Shown here piece after piece: positions 12,992-21,915 of a stretch of 35,409 bases of DNA. The DNA is from JAMXLO01 sp041487355 (lineage in GTDB: Bacteria > Pseudomonadota > Alphaproteobacteria > Acetobacterales > Acetobacteraceae). The notes under the pieces are model-generated. The model was not told the DNA's origin. It saw nothing but the letters and a program-made list of their open reading frames with translations, and made no database searches. The translations under genes and the position numbers were made by a program. The stretch is from contig JBGPND010000028.1 of assembly GCA_041487355.1 (NCBI GenBank), positions 1-35,409 on the forward strand, read 5' to 3'. How positions within the stretch are numbered: the first letter of the stretch is position 1; every line of letters begins with the position of its first letter.

Positions 12992-15967
12992 TCACACCAT
13001 TTCGATATGCAAGGCCTCGCGCAGCGCTGTTGCGGCGCGGAAGATCTCGGCCTCCAGCTCCTCGGCAATTGCGGTGACGGATGCTGGTTCCTCGCGCATG
13101 AGCCGCATCAGGGTGCGGACGCGTCTCTCCAGCGCAGCCATGCCATATTCGGCAGCCGTCCCGGCCATGGCATGCGCGTCGGCAATCGCCTGCTCCGTCG
13201 CGTCCCGCTGCAACGCCTGCTGCAATGAGCCCAGGCGCTCCGAGAGATCCGCCAGACAATCCTCGATCAGACTGCCCAGCGTGTCCGCCGGCAGGGCACC
13301 ACGCAGTTCGTCCAGTCGCGCAGCCGACAGGATCGGCGACGGGGTGGCTTGTCTCGGGACGGAAGGGGCGTCCAGCGTGGCTCGATCGGGGCGGTGCGGC
13401 CAGACATGCCGCGCCAGTGCATCGAGCAGTTCCACCAGGGCCACCGGCTTGCCCAGCATTCCGTTCATGCCGGCCGCGGCACAAAGCGCCTGGTCCTCGG
13501 GACAGACATTGGCGGTCAACGCCACGATCGGCACCGTGGCGGCCGGGCCTGCCATGCCGCGGATTTGCTTCGCGGCGTCCAGGCCGCTCATGCCCGGCAT
13601 GAAGATATCCATGAAAACCAGATCGTAGGGCCGCCTTGCCACCGCGCTGATGGCCTCCTGCGCATTGCTGGCAATGTCCACCTGATGGCCCTCGCGGCGC
13701 AGCAGCGTCGCGGTCACGAGCTGGTTTGCCAGAATGTCTTCGACCAGCAGAATGCGCGTCCGGGGCAGAAACCGCCGTGGCCGCGCGTCGGCGCGGGCCG
13801 GTGCGGCGGCCGCGTGGCTCGGCGGCGCGGTCACCGGCACCACGATCCAGAACTCGTTGCCCGCCGCGCGTCCTGCCATCGTCCAGACGTCGCAGCCGAT
13901 CTCACCGCCCATCAGCGTGACCAGGTGGCGGCAGATCGCCAGGCCAAGGCCGGTCCCAAGCGGACCCTCGGCGCCTGGCTGTTCGATGCGGGAGAACGGT
14001 TTGAACAGACGGCTGCGCGCTTCCTCCGGGATCACCGGTCCGCGGTCGCGCACCGCCAGGCGCAGCCGCGTCCTGCCGCCGGCGAGCCGGGTCTCGGCTG
14101 TCACCCGGACCTCGCCAGCGGCGGCGAACTTGACGGCATTGGACAGCAGGTTGATCAGCACCTGCCGCAAGCGGCCCGGATCGGTGTGGAGCTCGGCCGG
14201 TACGGCAGTGCCCACCGACAGGCGCAAGGCGATCCCGCGTTCCGCCGCCTGGGCGCGGAACATCTCGAGCGTGCTCTCGATCAGTTGGCGGAGCATGAAT
14301 GTGCTCGGTCGCAGCACGAGCTGGCCGGCCTCCATCTTCGACATCTCCAGGATGTCGTTCACCAGGGCCAGCAGCGCGTCACCGGATTGCCGGCACATGT
14401 CGACCAGCGCCTGCTGCGTCGGAGCGAGGCTGCTGTCGGCCAGCAGGGTCAGGCTGTTCAGCAAGGCGTTGAGGGGCGTGCGAATCTCGTGGCTGACAAT
14501 CGCCACGAAGCGTGACATGGCCTGCGTCGCGGCCTCGGCTACGGCGCCCGCCTCGCGCAGCGCGGTCTCGGTCTGCTTGCGCGCGGTGATGTCAGTATAG
14601 AGGGTGACGAAGCCGCCATCGGGCTGCCGGTTGCGCCGCAGCTCGAGCACCTTGCCGTCCGGTCTGGTGCGCTCCGTCGTCGTCGCGAAGCTGCCACTGC
14701 GGAGCGCCGCCATCCGCCGCGCCACCTCCGCCTCGATATCCACGTCGCCGAACTGGCCGGCGGCCGCCTGGGCTCGCAGCACATCCTCCATCGGCAGACC
14801 AACCCGCAGGATGCCGCTCGGCACGCCGGCGACCTCGGGGAAGCGCGGGTTCCATTCGACCATCTGCATGCGGGCATCGACCATCGCGACGCCGTCAGTC
14901 ATCCCGGCCAGCGTCGCTTCGAGCTGCGCCGTCTTGTCGTCAGCCAGCGTCTTGGCCAGCTCGAGCTGCGAGTTGGCGGCAGCAAGCACGGCCCGATCAT
15001 GCGCGACCGCCGCCGCGCGCCGGCGCGCGGCATGCAGGTCATGCAGCAGGATGCCGGCCAACGCGAGCAGCAGTACCGTGATGCCGCCGGCAAAGACATA
15101 GGCCGCCGTCACCCAGGCGTTTGTCGCGCGCATCGCCTCGGCCCGGTCGATGCCCACGACGACTTCCAGGTCGCGGTCGGCCACATGGCGGAAGCCGTGG
15201 GCACGCTCGATGCCATCGAGGGCGGACCGCCCGATCCATACGCCGTCGGGATCGGCCTGCATCGCCTTGAACATGTCCGTGTCGGCGATGATCGAGCCAG
15301 GGTCGATCGGATTCGGTCCGACCGCCACGCGTACCCGGCCCCGCTCCATGCCCACGACCGCGATGATACCGTGCGAGCCGATATCCGCCATCTGGTAGAA
15401 GCTGCCCAGGGCGCTGATCCGCAGTCCGGCAACGATGACGCCGGCGAAGGAGCCATCCGGGTGGTGGAGCCGGCGCGCCAGATTCAAGTGCCATTGCCGG
15501 ATGACCGAATCCATCGCCGTGGGGCTGATGAACATCCGGTCCTCGTCGAAGACCCGCTCGGCCTCGTAACGGAAATAGTCGCGCTCGCTGACATTCAACC
15601 CCACGGCCTCCGGCACCGTGTCGTGGTGCACGGTGCCGCGCTCGTCGGCGATGGACACATTGGGGCTGAGGTCGTTCAGCAGAACGAGCTGGCCTCGCCA
15701 GGCGAGCAGGCTGAAGCGCCCTGGGTCGGTTTCCCACGCACGAGCAAGAATGCGCAGCGTCTGGTCGACCTCCAGCAGCTTGCGCTGCAACTGCTCGTCG
15801 AAGACCTGCGCCTGGTTGGCCACGTTGGCGCTCACCCGGGCCTCCGCGTCGGCGCGCTCGGTGCGTGTGGCGGTGAGCGTGCCGATCCAGGTCAGCGCGA
15901 TCAGCGTGACGGTGCTGGCCACGATGCCGACCAGGCCCAGCAGCCGGCCGCCGTTCTTCCGGTTCAT
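12992..15967 (-). CDS. Hybrid histidine kinase with Cache sensor, PAS, receiver and HPt
   Basis: A 991-residue membrane kinase carrying a complete phosphorelay. Membrane helix 8-30; extracytoplasmic dCache-type sensor about 40-283 (VSERDYFRYEAER, VIVAGLRISALGSFYQM); second helix 285-309; coiled coil to 350. PAS with a PAS-7-like core is at 352-465 (GMTDGVAMVDARMQMVEWNP). HisKA has His493 in IVSHEIRTPLN; HATPase is at 595-713 with DRGPVIPEEA and GTGLGLAICRHL. The receiver at 737-855 has Asp787 in VFMDIFMPGMSG. HPt at 880-985 has His932 in DAHAMAGTAAEYG. The G1 motif DRGPVI lacks the usual Gly after Pro, a mild oddity. I chose ATG 15967 over the open frame to 16177. No response regulator is adjacent; icd is divergent. 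Confidence 0.92.
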   Translation of the reverse strand: MNRKNGGRLLGLVGIVASTVTLIALTWIGTLTATRTERADAEARVSANVANQAQVFDEQLQRKLLEVDQTLRILARAWETDPGRFSLLAWRGQLVLLNDLSPNVSIADERGTVHHDTVPEAVGLNVSERDYFRYEAERVFDEDRMFISPTAMDSVIRQWHLNLARRLHHPDGSFAGVIVAGLRISALGSFYQMADIGSHGIIAVVGMERGRVRVAVGPNPIDPGSIIADTDMFKAMQADPDGVWIGRSALDGIERAHGFRHVADRDLEVVVGIDRAEAMRATNAWVTAAYVFAGGITVLLLALAGILLHDLHAARRRAAAVAHDRAVLAAANSQLELAKTLADDKTAQLEATLAGMTDGVAMVDARMQMVEWNPRFPEVAGVPSGILRVGLPMEDVLRAQAAAGQFGDVDIEAEVARRMAALRSGSFATTTERTRPDGKVLELRRNRQPDGGFVTLYTDITARKQTETALREAGAVAEAATQAMSRFVAIVSHEIRTPLNALLNSLTLLADSSLAPTQQALVDMCRQSGDALLALVNDILEMSKMEAGQLVLRPSTFMLRQLIESTLEMFRAQAAERGIALRLSVGTAVPAELHTDPGRLRQVLINLLSNAVKFAAAGEVRVTAETRLAGGRTRLRLAVRDRGPVIPEEARSRLFKPFSRIEQPGAEGPLGTGLGLAICRHLVTLMGGEIGCDVWTMAGRAAGNEFWIVVPVTAPPSHAAAAPARADARPRRFLPRTRILLVEDILANQLVTATLLRREGHQVDIASNAQEAISAVARRPYDLVFMDIFMPGMSGLDAAKQIRGMAGPAATVPIVALTANVCPEDQALCAAAGMNGMLGKPVALVELLDALARHVWPHRPDRATLDAPSVPRQATPSPILSAARLDELRGALPADTLGSLIEDCLADLSERLGSLQQALQRDATEQAIADAHAMAGTAAEYGMAALERRVRTLMRLMREEPASVTAIAEELEAEIFRAATALREALHIEMV

Positions 15968-16072
15968 TGCCCCGCCACCTGCGGGACCGCTTGGGTCATG
16001 CTCAAGATCTGCCGCCATCGGAGTGGTGGAAGCCGCGGCGCCACAAAGCGCCGCCGATGTCCCTGGATAACC

Positions 16073-16089
16073 ATTTCGTGACCCGAAAT
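16073..16089 (+). promoter_or_regulatory. Palindrome in the icd/kinase divergent region
   Basis: ATTTCGTGACCCGAAAT is a perfect 6-bp inverted repeat (ATTTCG/CGAAAT) with a 5-nt centre, in the otherwise gene-free 260-bp gap between the divergent kinase (start 15967) and icd (start 16228). It is AT-rich for the region, and it is the most operator-like feature there. No clear -35/-10 pair for icd is seen. Confidence 0.35.
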
Positions 16090-16227
16090 ACAACCATTGG
16101 TCGCGTGAGCGCGCCGGCGGCTTGCTCCGGGCCCGGACGGATGCGAATGTCCGCGCGCTTGCGGGACGGCCGGGCACGGCGGACCCGGCTCAATTCTCAA
16201 GGCCCAACTCTTCAAGGCAGGGACAGG

Positions 16228-17442
16228 ATGGCGAAGATCAAGGTGAAGACCCCGGTCGTCGAGCTCGACGGGGATGAAATGACCCGCATCATCTGGGGGT
16301 TCATCAAGGACAAGCTGATCCTGCCCTATCTGGATATCGATCTGAAATACTTCGACCTCGGCATCGAATACCGTGACAAGACAGACGATCAGGTCACCGT
16401 CGATGCGGCGCATGCCATCCGGCAGTACGGCGTGGGGGTGAAGTGCGCGACCATCACCCCGGACGAGGCGCGGGTGCGCGAGTTCAACCTGAAGCGCATG
16501 TATCGCAGCCCGAACGGCACGATTCGCAACATCCTGGACGGCACGATCTTCCGCGAGCCGATCATCTGCAGGAACGTCCCCCGCCTGGTGCCGCACTGGA
16601 CGCAGCCGATCGTCATCGGCCGCCATGCCTATGGCGACGTGTATCGCGCGGTGGAAATTAAGATTCCCGGTCCCGGCAAGGTGACCCTGACCTATCAGCC
16701 GGAAGGCGGCGGCCCCGCCCAGACGCTCGAGGTGCACGACTTCAAGGGCGCCGGCGCCGTGATGGCGATGCACAACACCGAGGAAAGCATCACCGGCTTC
16801 GCCCGTGCCTCGTTCAACTACGCGCTGATGCGCGGCTGGCCGCTGTATTTCTCCACCAAGAACACCATCCTGAAGGCCTATGACGGCTACTTCATGGACA
16901 TCTTCCAGCGCATCTACGAGACCGAGTTCAAGGCGGAGTTCGACAAGAAGGGGCTCACCTACGAGCACCGGCTGATCGACGACATGGTGGCCTGCGTGCT
17001 GAAGTGGAACGGCGGCTATGTCTGGGCGTGCAAGAACTACGACGGCGACGTGCAGTCCGACACGGTGGCGCAGGGCTTCGGCTCGCTCGGCCTGATGACC
17101 AGCGTGCTGCTGAGCCCGGACGGCAAGACGGTGGAGAGCGAGGCCGCGCATGGCACCGTGACGCGGCATTATCGCCAGCATCAGAAGGGGCAGCAGACCT
17201 CGACCAACCCGATCGCCTCGATTTTCGCCTGGACGCGTGGGCTGATCTACCGTGGCCGCTTCGACGATACCCCCGAGGTGACGCGGTTCGCCGAGACGCT
17301 GGAGAAGGTCTGTATCGGCACGGTGGAGTCCGGGTTCATGACCCGCGACCTCGCGGTGCTGATCGGTCCTGATCAGAAGTGGCTGAATACCCAGGACTTC
17401 CTGGCGAAGCTCGACGAGAACCTGCAGAAGGCGATGAAATAA
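16228..17442 (+). CDS. icd: NADP-dependent isocitrate dehydrogenase
   Basis: A 404-residue TCA-cycle enzyme that turns isocitrate into 2-oxoglutarate with NADPH formation. It is the homodimeric eukaryote-like type of alphaproteobacteria, not the E. coli type. Motifs: VVELDGDEMTRIIWGFIKDK at the start, the isocitrate-binding loop RSPNGTIRNILDGTIFREPI, the metal/substrate region LIDDMVACVLKWNGGYVWAC with the following KNYDGDVQSDTVAQGFGSLG, and the NADP part ESEAAHGTVTRHYRQHQKG. The length is as expected. The ATG at 16228 follows GGCAGGGACAGG. The open frame upstream to 15967 is chance. The gene is divergent from the hybrid kinase and is followed after 69 nt by the dienelactone-hydrolase-like gene. 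Confidence 0.97.
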   Translation: MAKIKVKTPVVELDGDEMTRIIWGFIKDKLILPYLDIDLKYFDLGIEYRDKTDDQVTVDAAHAIRQYGVGVKCATITPDEARVREFNLKRMYRSPNGTIRNILDGTIFREPIICRNVPRLVPHWTQPIVIGRHAYGDVYRAVEIKIPGPGKVTLTYQPEGGGPAQTLEVHDFKGAGAVMAMHNTEESITGFARASFNYALMRGWPLYFSTKNTILKAYDGYFMDIFQRIYETEFKAEFDKKGLTYEHRLIDDMVACVLKWNGGYVWACKNYDGDVQSDTVAQGFGSLGLMTSVLLSPDGKTVESEAAHGTVTRHYRQHQKGQQTSTNPIASIFAWTRGLIYRGRFDDTPEVTRFAETLEKVCIGTVESGFMTRDLAVLIGPDQKWLNTQDFLAKLDENLQKAMK

Positions 17443-17511
17443 TCGCCAATCGCCAGGCGTCAGTGGTCGGCGGACGCCAAGCGGCTTGCCGCCAACCGGG
17501 GAGAGATCACC

Positions 17512-18399
17512 ATGAAGGACGTGACCGAGATCGCGGGCCTCACGCGCTATCCTCTGGCGCGGCGTGGCTTCGTGATGACCAGCCTGATCAGCGGCTTCAC
17601 CCTGGCGACGCAGCGGGTGGAGGCGCAGGCGATTCATACCGACACCGCCGGTTTGGACGCCGGGGACGTGCAGATTCCGGTGAAGGACGGCAAGTTGCCG
17701 GCCTATTATGCACGTCCGGCCAAGGGGACTGGCTTTCCGGTCATCCTGGTGAACGAGGAGGTGTTCGGCGTCCACGAATACATCAAGGACGTCTGCCGGC
17801 GTTTGGCCAAGCTGGGCTACCTGGCTGTTGCGCCCGAGATCTATTTCCGCAATCCGGATTTTCCCAAGATGACCGACGTCGCCCAGATCATGCGGGATGT
17901 GGTCTTCAAGACGCCGGATGCCGAGATCATGTCGGACCTGGATGCGACGCTCGCATGGGCTGCGCGCAATCACGGCGATGGCAACCGGATGGGCGAGATC
18001 GGCTTCTGTTTCGGAGGCCGCAACACCTGGCTGCATGCCGCGCACAATCCGAAGCTGAAGGCTGCGATCGTGTTCTACGGAAATATCAAGAACCCGACAT
18101 CCGACATCAAGCCGAAGACAGTTCTCGACATCGCCGACCAGATTCGTTGTCCGCTCCTCGGCCTCTATGGCGGGCAAGATCCGGGCAATCCAGCGGACCT
18201 GGTCCATCAGGCGGAAGCCAAGGCGAAGGCCGCGCACAAGACGGTGGAAATCGTGATCTATCCTGATGCTGCGCATGCTTTCCATGCCGATTATCGCCCG
18301 AGCTATCGCCAGGCCGATGCCGAGGACGCGTGGAAGCGGGCGATCGGCTGGTTCAAGCGCTACGGGCTCGCGCCCAAGGCCAGCACGCAGGCGACCTGA
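17512..18399 (+). CDS. Dienelactone hydrolase family protein, probably Tat-exported
   Basis: A 295-residue alpha/beta-hydrolase. The N-terminus carries a Tat-like signal (YPLARRGFVMTSLISGFTLA; cleavage probably after residue 40, VEAQA). The catalytic triad of carboxymethylenebutenolidases is present: nucleophile Cys166 in GFCFGGR, Asp223 in GGQDPGNP and His255 in DAAHAFHAD. The conserved Glu loop is NEEVFGVHEYIKD. Family members open cyclic esters or lactones; the exported subgroup has no settled substrate. GGGGAGAG upstream gives a good start. Its 3' end overlaps the convergent GT87 gene by 40 nt. Confidence 0.9.
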   Translation: MKDVTEIAGLTRYPLARRGFVMTSLISGFTLATQRVEAQAIHTDTAGLDAGDVQIPVKDGKLPAYYARPAKGTGFPVILVNEEVFGVHEYIKDVCRRLAKLGYLAVAPEIYFRNPDFPKMTDVAQIMRDVVFKTPDAEIMSDLDATLAWAARNHGDGNRMGEIGFCFGGRNTWLHAAHNPKLKAAIVFYGNIKNPTSDIKPKTVLDIADQIRCPLLGLYGGQDPGNPADLVHQAEAKAKAAHKTVEIVIYPDAAHAFHADYRPSYRQADAEDAWKRAIGWFKRYGLAPKASTQAT

Positions 18400-19622
18400 G
18401 GCGAGCCGGGCCGCTCGCCCGCGGACAGGCTCAGCCAGACCCGGCGAAGGCAGAGCAGCAGGACGGTGCAGGTGGTCATCGGTCCCAGCGCCAGGTGGAA
18501 GGCCTGGCCGACGGTCCAGGTCTGCAGCGACAGCGGGTAGACGGCGAGCCGGACCAGCTTTTCCCAGGGCAGGAAGCCGCCCTCCCGCGCCTCGCGCAGC
18601 AGCCAGCCGATGGCGACCAGGATGAGCAGCTTGTCGTAGAGCAGGGCCAGCGGCACGGCGAGCAGTGTTGCGGCGAGCAGGGAGACCGAACGCAGGTTCC
18701 GGCTCACGGGACGTTGCCAGAGCAGCGCGATCAGCAGCGCCACCCCGCCTTGCACGGCGTAGGCCGACCAGGGGCCGAAGCCGAGCAGCCGCGCCGCGCC
18801 GAACGGCGTGACGATGCCGGCGAAGTCGATCAGCCCGGAGCCATAGACCTCGCCTGACTGGGCAACGGCGACCAGGTAGGCGTGCCAGGTCTGCCGGCCG
18901 AACAGCGCGATCGAGATGCCGACGAGCCACGCCACGGTCGCCGCGGCGGCTGCGAATGCGGTCCAGCGCCTGGCCGCGAGCGGGGCTCCCGGCACCAGCA
19001 GGCCGAAATGCGGCTTGTAGCAGAGCGCGCCAAGCGGCATGCCGGCTGCCACCGGTCGCCGATCCACCAGCAGCGTGAACCCGCCGAACAGCGCGGCGGT
19101 GAGAAACGCGTTCTGGCCGAGGCCCAGCGTCCAGAACACGGCCGGGAAGGCCAGCAGCGGCGCCAGCCAGCCGGCGCCCTGCTCGCGCAACAGGCGCCGC
19201 ATCATCACGATGAACATGCCGAGCGTGCAGACCTGGAAGACCGCGAAGGCCACGGAGTAGGGCATCGAGGCCAGGGCGGAGCAGAGGATCAGGTAGACCG
19301 GCGGGTAGAAGAAAAACTGGTGCGGCGCGCCTGCCACCGTCGCCTGCTGCTGCGCGAGGTAATGCGCCGCCTGGTCATAGGCGAGCTGCGGCGTGCCCGC
19401 CAAGGCGAGTTTGCCGGCCGCGTAGAAGCTGACGAAGTCCGACGCCGGCGGCGTGCTGACCGGGACGAACACCCCGTGCTGCCAGAGCGCCAGAAACACC
19501 AGCAGCAACAGCTCCTCGATGAACAACACGAGGCCCCAGGCGATGACGCCCTCGCGCGTCAGCCAGTTCGCATGCCTGAGCTGATCGATCAGGCGCGGCA
19601 GCTTGTTGCGGATGGGCGCCAT
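18360..19622 (-). CDS. GT87/DUF2029-type polytopic membrane protein
   Basis: A 420-residue integral membrane protein with about ten hydrophobic helices, beginning after a 25-residue basic N-terminus. The first extracytoplasmic loop holds PPASDFVSFYAAGKLALAG, the acidic site typical of GT-C glycosyltransferases of the GT87 family, and FFFYPPVYLILCSALASM follows as in those proteins. GT87 enzymes transfer mannose or other sugars from a polyprenyl-phosphate donor outside the membrane. The acceptor is unknown. The start ATG has no clear ribosome site. It is the last gene of the leftward run MFS, flavin reductase, GT87 (gap 39 nt), though the functional link is not evident. Confidence 0.82.
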   Translation of the reverse strand: MAPIRNKLPRLIDQLRHANWLTREGVIAWGLVLFIEELLLLVFLALWQHGVFVPVSTPPASDFVSFYAAGKLALAGTPQLAYDQAAHYLAQQQATVAGAPHQFFFYPPVYLILCSALASMPYSVAFAVFQVCTLGMFIVMMRRLLREQGAGWLAPLLAFPAVFWTLGLGQNAFLTAALFGGFTLLVDRRPVAAGMPLGALCYKPHFGLLVPGAPLAARRWTAFAAAAATVAWLVGISIALFGRQTWHAYLVAVAQSGEVYGSGLIDFAGIVTPFGAARLLGFGPWSAYAVQGGVALLIALLWQRPVSRNLRSVSLLAATLLAVPLALLYDKLLILVAIGWLLREAREGGFLPWEKLVRLAVYPLSLQTWTVGQAFHLALGPMTTCTVLLLCLRRVWLSLSAGERPGSPQVACVLALGASP

Positions 19623-19661
19623 GGCCCATCCGCATACGCCGCGGCGCCTTGTGAAAACGTT

Positions 19662-20168
19662 TCAGCCGCCGTGCACGACGCGGTGGTAGCCGCGGGCGTA
19701 GTAGATCAGCCCCTCATGCATCTGGCCGACCTCCACTGCCTCCACGGTGCAGATGAACACGTCATGCGTGCCGACCTCGACGATCTGGGCGATGCGGCAG
19801 TCGAACGCCACCAGCGCACCGTCCAGCACCGGTGCGCCGGTCAGCAGCGTATGCCACATGGCGCCCTCGAAGCGCGCCGCCATCGTGTGGTCCGTCATCC
19901 CGGCGAACACCGGCGAGAGTTCCTCGTGCGCGCCGGCCAGGGTGTTCACGCACAGCACCGAATTCGCCTTCATCGACGGATAGGAATCGTTGGAGCGGTT
20001 GGCGCAGACCAGCAGGGTGGGCGGTGTGTCGGTGATGCTGCACACCGCCGAGGCGGTGAAGCCTGCGCGGCCGCCTGGCCCGTTTGTGGTGATCACGTTC
20101 ACCGCGGCGCCGAGGCGGGCCATTGCCTCGCGATAGGCCTGCTTCTCGACTGCCACGGTCCGCTCCAT
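19662..20168 (-). CDS. Flavin reductase family protein
   Basis: A 168-residue FMN-binding split-barrel protein. It reads YREAMARLGAAVNVITTNGP, GFTASAVCSITDTPPTLLVC, ANRSNDSYPSMK, NSVLCVNTLAG and ends HEGLIYYARGYHRVV. This is the HpaC/RutF-type flavin:NAD(P)H reductase that supplies reduced flavin to a partner monooxygenase. No such partner lies in the window. The start at 20168 (MERTVAVEKQ) gives normal length; the upstream frame runs into the transporter's end. It lies 28 nt after the MFS gene, so the two are likely cotranscribed; a role in breaking down the imported compound is possible. Confidence 0.88.
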   Translation of the reverse strand: MERTVAVEKQAYREAMARLGAAVNVITTNGPGGRAGFTASAVCSITDTPPTLLVCANRSNDSYPSMKANSVLCVNTLAGAHEELSPVFAGMTDHTMAARFEGAMWHTLLTGAPVLDGALVAFDCRIAQIVEVGTHDVFICTVEAVEVGQMHEGLIYYARGYHRVVHGG

Positions 20169-20196
20169 CCCTGGCTGTGTTGCCCCGACTATGGCG

Positions 20197-21660
20197 CTAT
20201 CGCACGGCGGAGGACAGGGGCGGCGCGATATCCTCCAGCGCTCGGCGCTCCGCGGGGACTGCCAGCAGGGCGGCGACCAATGCCGCGCCCAGCATGAGGC
20301 CGCCACCGAGCAGATAGCCCCACAGGATCGAGACGCGCGAGCCCGTGTCGATCAGCGCGCCGAACAGCGCCGGGCCCGCGACTCCGCCGACGCCGGTGCC
20401 GAACGCGTAGAACAGCGCGATGGCGATCGCGCGCATTTCCAGCGGGAAGCTTTCGCCGACGGTGAGATAGGCGGAGCTTGCCGCGGCGGAGGCGACGAAG
20501 AAGATCGCGGTCCAGGCAATCGTCTGCTGCACTGCGTCCAGCACGCCAAGGGCGAACAGCCAGCCGGTCAGCGCCATCATGACACCCGAGATCGCGTAGG
20601 TCGCCGTGATCATCAGACGCCGTCCGAGCGTGTCGAACAGCCGGCCCAGTAACAGTGGCCCGAGGAAATTGCCCGCCGCGAAGGGCAGCATGAACCAGCC
20701 GATGTCGCCGGATGAAATGGCGTAGAACCGCGTCAGGATCAGCGCATAGGTGAAGAACACCGCGTTGTAGCAGAACGCCTGTGCCGCCATCAGCGCGATG
20801 CCGAGTACGGCGCGGCTGCGGTACTGGGTGAACAGCGCACGCGTGCCGGCGCCGAACCATGAGCGCACGTCGCGCCGGAGCAGCAGCGCCTGGTGGGGCA
20901 CGGGCGGCAGTGGCCGGCCGGTCTCGCGTGCCACGCGTTGCTCGATCTCCGCCACCACGCGTTCGGCTTCGTCCGGATAGCCATGGGTCATCAGCCAGCG
21001 CGGGCTCTCGGGAAGGAAGCGGCGCAGCAGCAGCACGATGAAGCCCAGCACGCCGCCGATGATGAACGCGAACCGCCAGCCGTATTCCGGCGGCAGCACC
21101 GCCGGGTTCAGCACCACCAGTGCGCCGATCGCACCGAGCGCGGCGCCGACCCAGAAGCTGCCGTTCACCACGAGGTCGGTGAAGCCGCGCCGCCGCGCGG
21201 GGATCAGCTCCTGGATCGTGGCGTTTACCGCGGCGTATTCGCCGCCGATGCCAGCGCCGGTCAGCATGCGGAACAGGGCGAACGACCAGAAGTCCCAGGA
21301 GATGCCGCAGGCGATGGTCGCGATCGCGTAGATCAGCACCGTGATGCTGAACAGCTTCTTGCGCCCCAACCGGTCGGTCAGCCAGCCGAAGAACAGGGCG
21401 CCAGACACCGCGCCGATCAGATAGGCGCTGGCGGCGAAGCCGACCTGCTCGCCGGTGAGATGCAGCACCGGGCTTTCGCTCAGGGCGCCGGAGAGCGAGC
21501 CGACGATGGTGACTTCCAGCCCGTCGAGGATCCAGGCGATCCCCAGGGCGCAGATCACCAGCCAGTGAAACCCGCTCCAGGGCAGTCGGTCGAGGCGGGC
21601 AGGCACGTCGGTCTCGAACACCGCGTCGCTTGGTATATCGGGCCGCATCTCGTTCGGCAT
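20197..21660 (-). CDS. MFS transporter, sugar/acid-porter type
   Basis: A 487-residue transporter with 12 predicted helices. The signature motifs are clear: motif A GWLTDRLGRKKLF between helices 2 and 3, GAGIGGEYAAVNATIQEL in helices 4-5, PESPRWL after helix 6, and LLGRLFDTLGRRLM in the second half. This fits the SP/AAHS group, proton symporters for sugars or aromatic and other organic acids. The start ATG at 21660 gives the usual length. The gene is divergent from the AtzG-amidase-asparaginase run with only 55 bp between start codons, so it is likely to import the substrate of that pathway. Confidence 0.9.
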   Translation of the reverse strand: MPNEMRPDIPSDAVFETDVPARLDRLPWSGFHWLVICALGIAWILDGLEVTIVGSLSGALSESPVLHLTGEQVGFAASAYLIGAVSGALFFGWLTDRLGRKKLFSITVLIYAIATIACGISWDFWSFALFRMLTGAGIGGEYAAVNATIQELIPARRRGFTDLVVNGSFWVGAALGAIGALVVLNPAVLPPEYGWRFAFIIGGVLGFIVLLLRRFLPESPRWLMTHGYPDEAERVVAEIEQRVARETGRPLPPVPHQALLLRRDVRSWFGAGTRALFTQYRSRAVLGIALMAAQAFCYNAVFFTYALILTRFYAISSGDIGWFMLPFAAGNFLGPLLLGRLFDTLGRRLMITATYAISGVMMALTGWLFALGVLDAVQQTIAWTAIFFVASAAASSAYLTVGESFPLEMRAIAIALFYAFGTGVGGVAGPALFGALIDTGSRVSILWGYLLGGGLMLGAALVAALLAVPAERRALEDIAPPLSSAVR

Positions 21661-21715
21661 GTCGCTCGATCCGTCTCCCTGGCATACTGGGGCGGCAAAA
21701 CCGGGGAGACGGAAC

Positions 21716-21910
21716 ATGGACCCGTTCGAAGCTGAGGTTGAGGCAACGATTGCGCGATGGCACGGCATCACCGCCCCGAATGACCCGGCGCGGCGGATGG
21801 CGGCGGACCTGATCTCAACGATTCGCGCCTTCGAGGCACTACGCGGCACGCTGGTCTTCGAGGACGAGCCCGCGAGCTTCGAAGCGGCGCTGCACGAGAC
21901 GAAGGAGTGA
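21716..21910 (+). CDS. AtzG/GatC-like small amidase partner
   Basis: A 64-residue acidic helical protein: DPFEAEVEATIARWHGITAP, RRMAADLISTIRAFEALRGT, then LVFEDEPASFEAALHE. The layout (short helix, helix with FEALRG, acidic strand and a C-terminal EPA-F tail) is that of AtzG (DUF4089), a GatC-like small subunit that binds and stabilises the amidase AtzE. The sequence match is by pattern. GGGGAGACGG gives a strong ribosome site, and the stop overlaps the ribosome site of the amidase gene (5 nt between stop and ATG), so the two are made in step. AtzE needs AtzG to be active, and the same may hold here. Confidence 0.7.
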   Translation: MDPFEAEVEATIARWHGITAPNDPARRMAADLISTIRAFEALRGTLVFEDEPASFEAALHETKE

Positions 21911-21915
21911 GGGCG

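Noticed and set aside
15964..18930. Minus-strand frame of almost 1000 codons covering icd and the hydrolase
   Set aside because: It is antisense to icd and the dienelactone hydrolase, which have family motifs; the frame has none and arises from GC bias.
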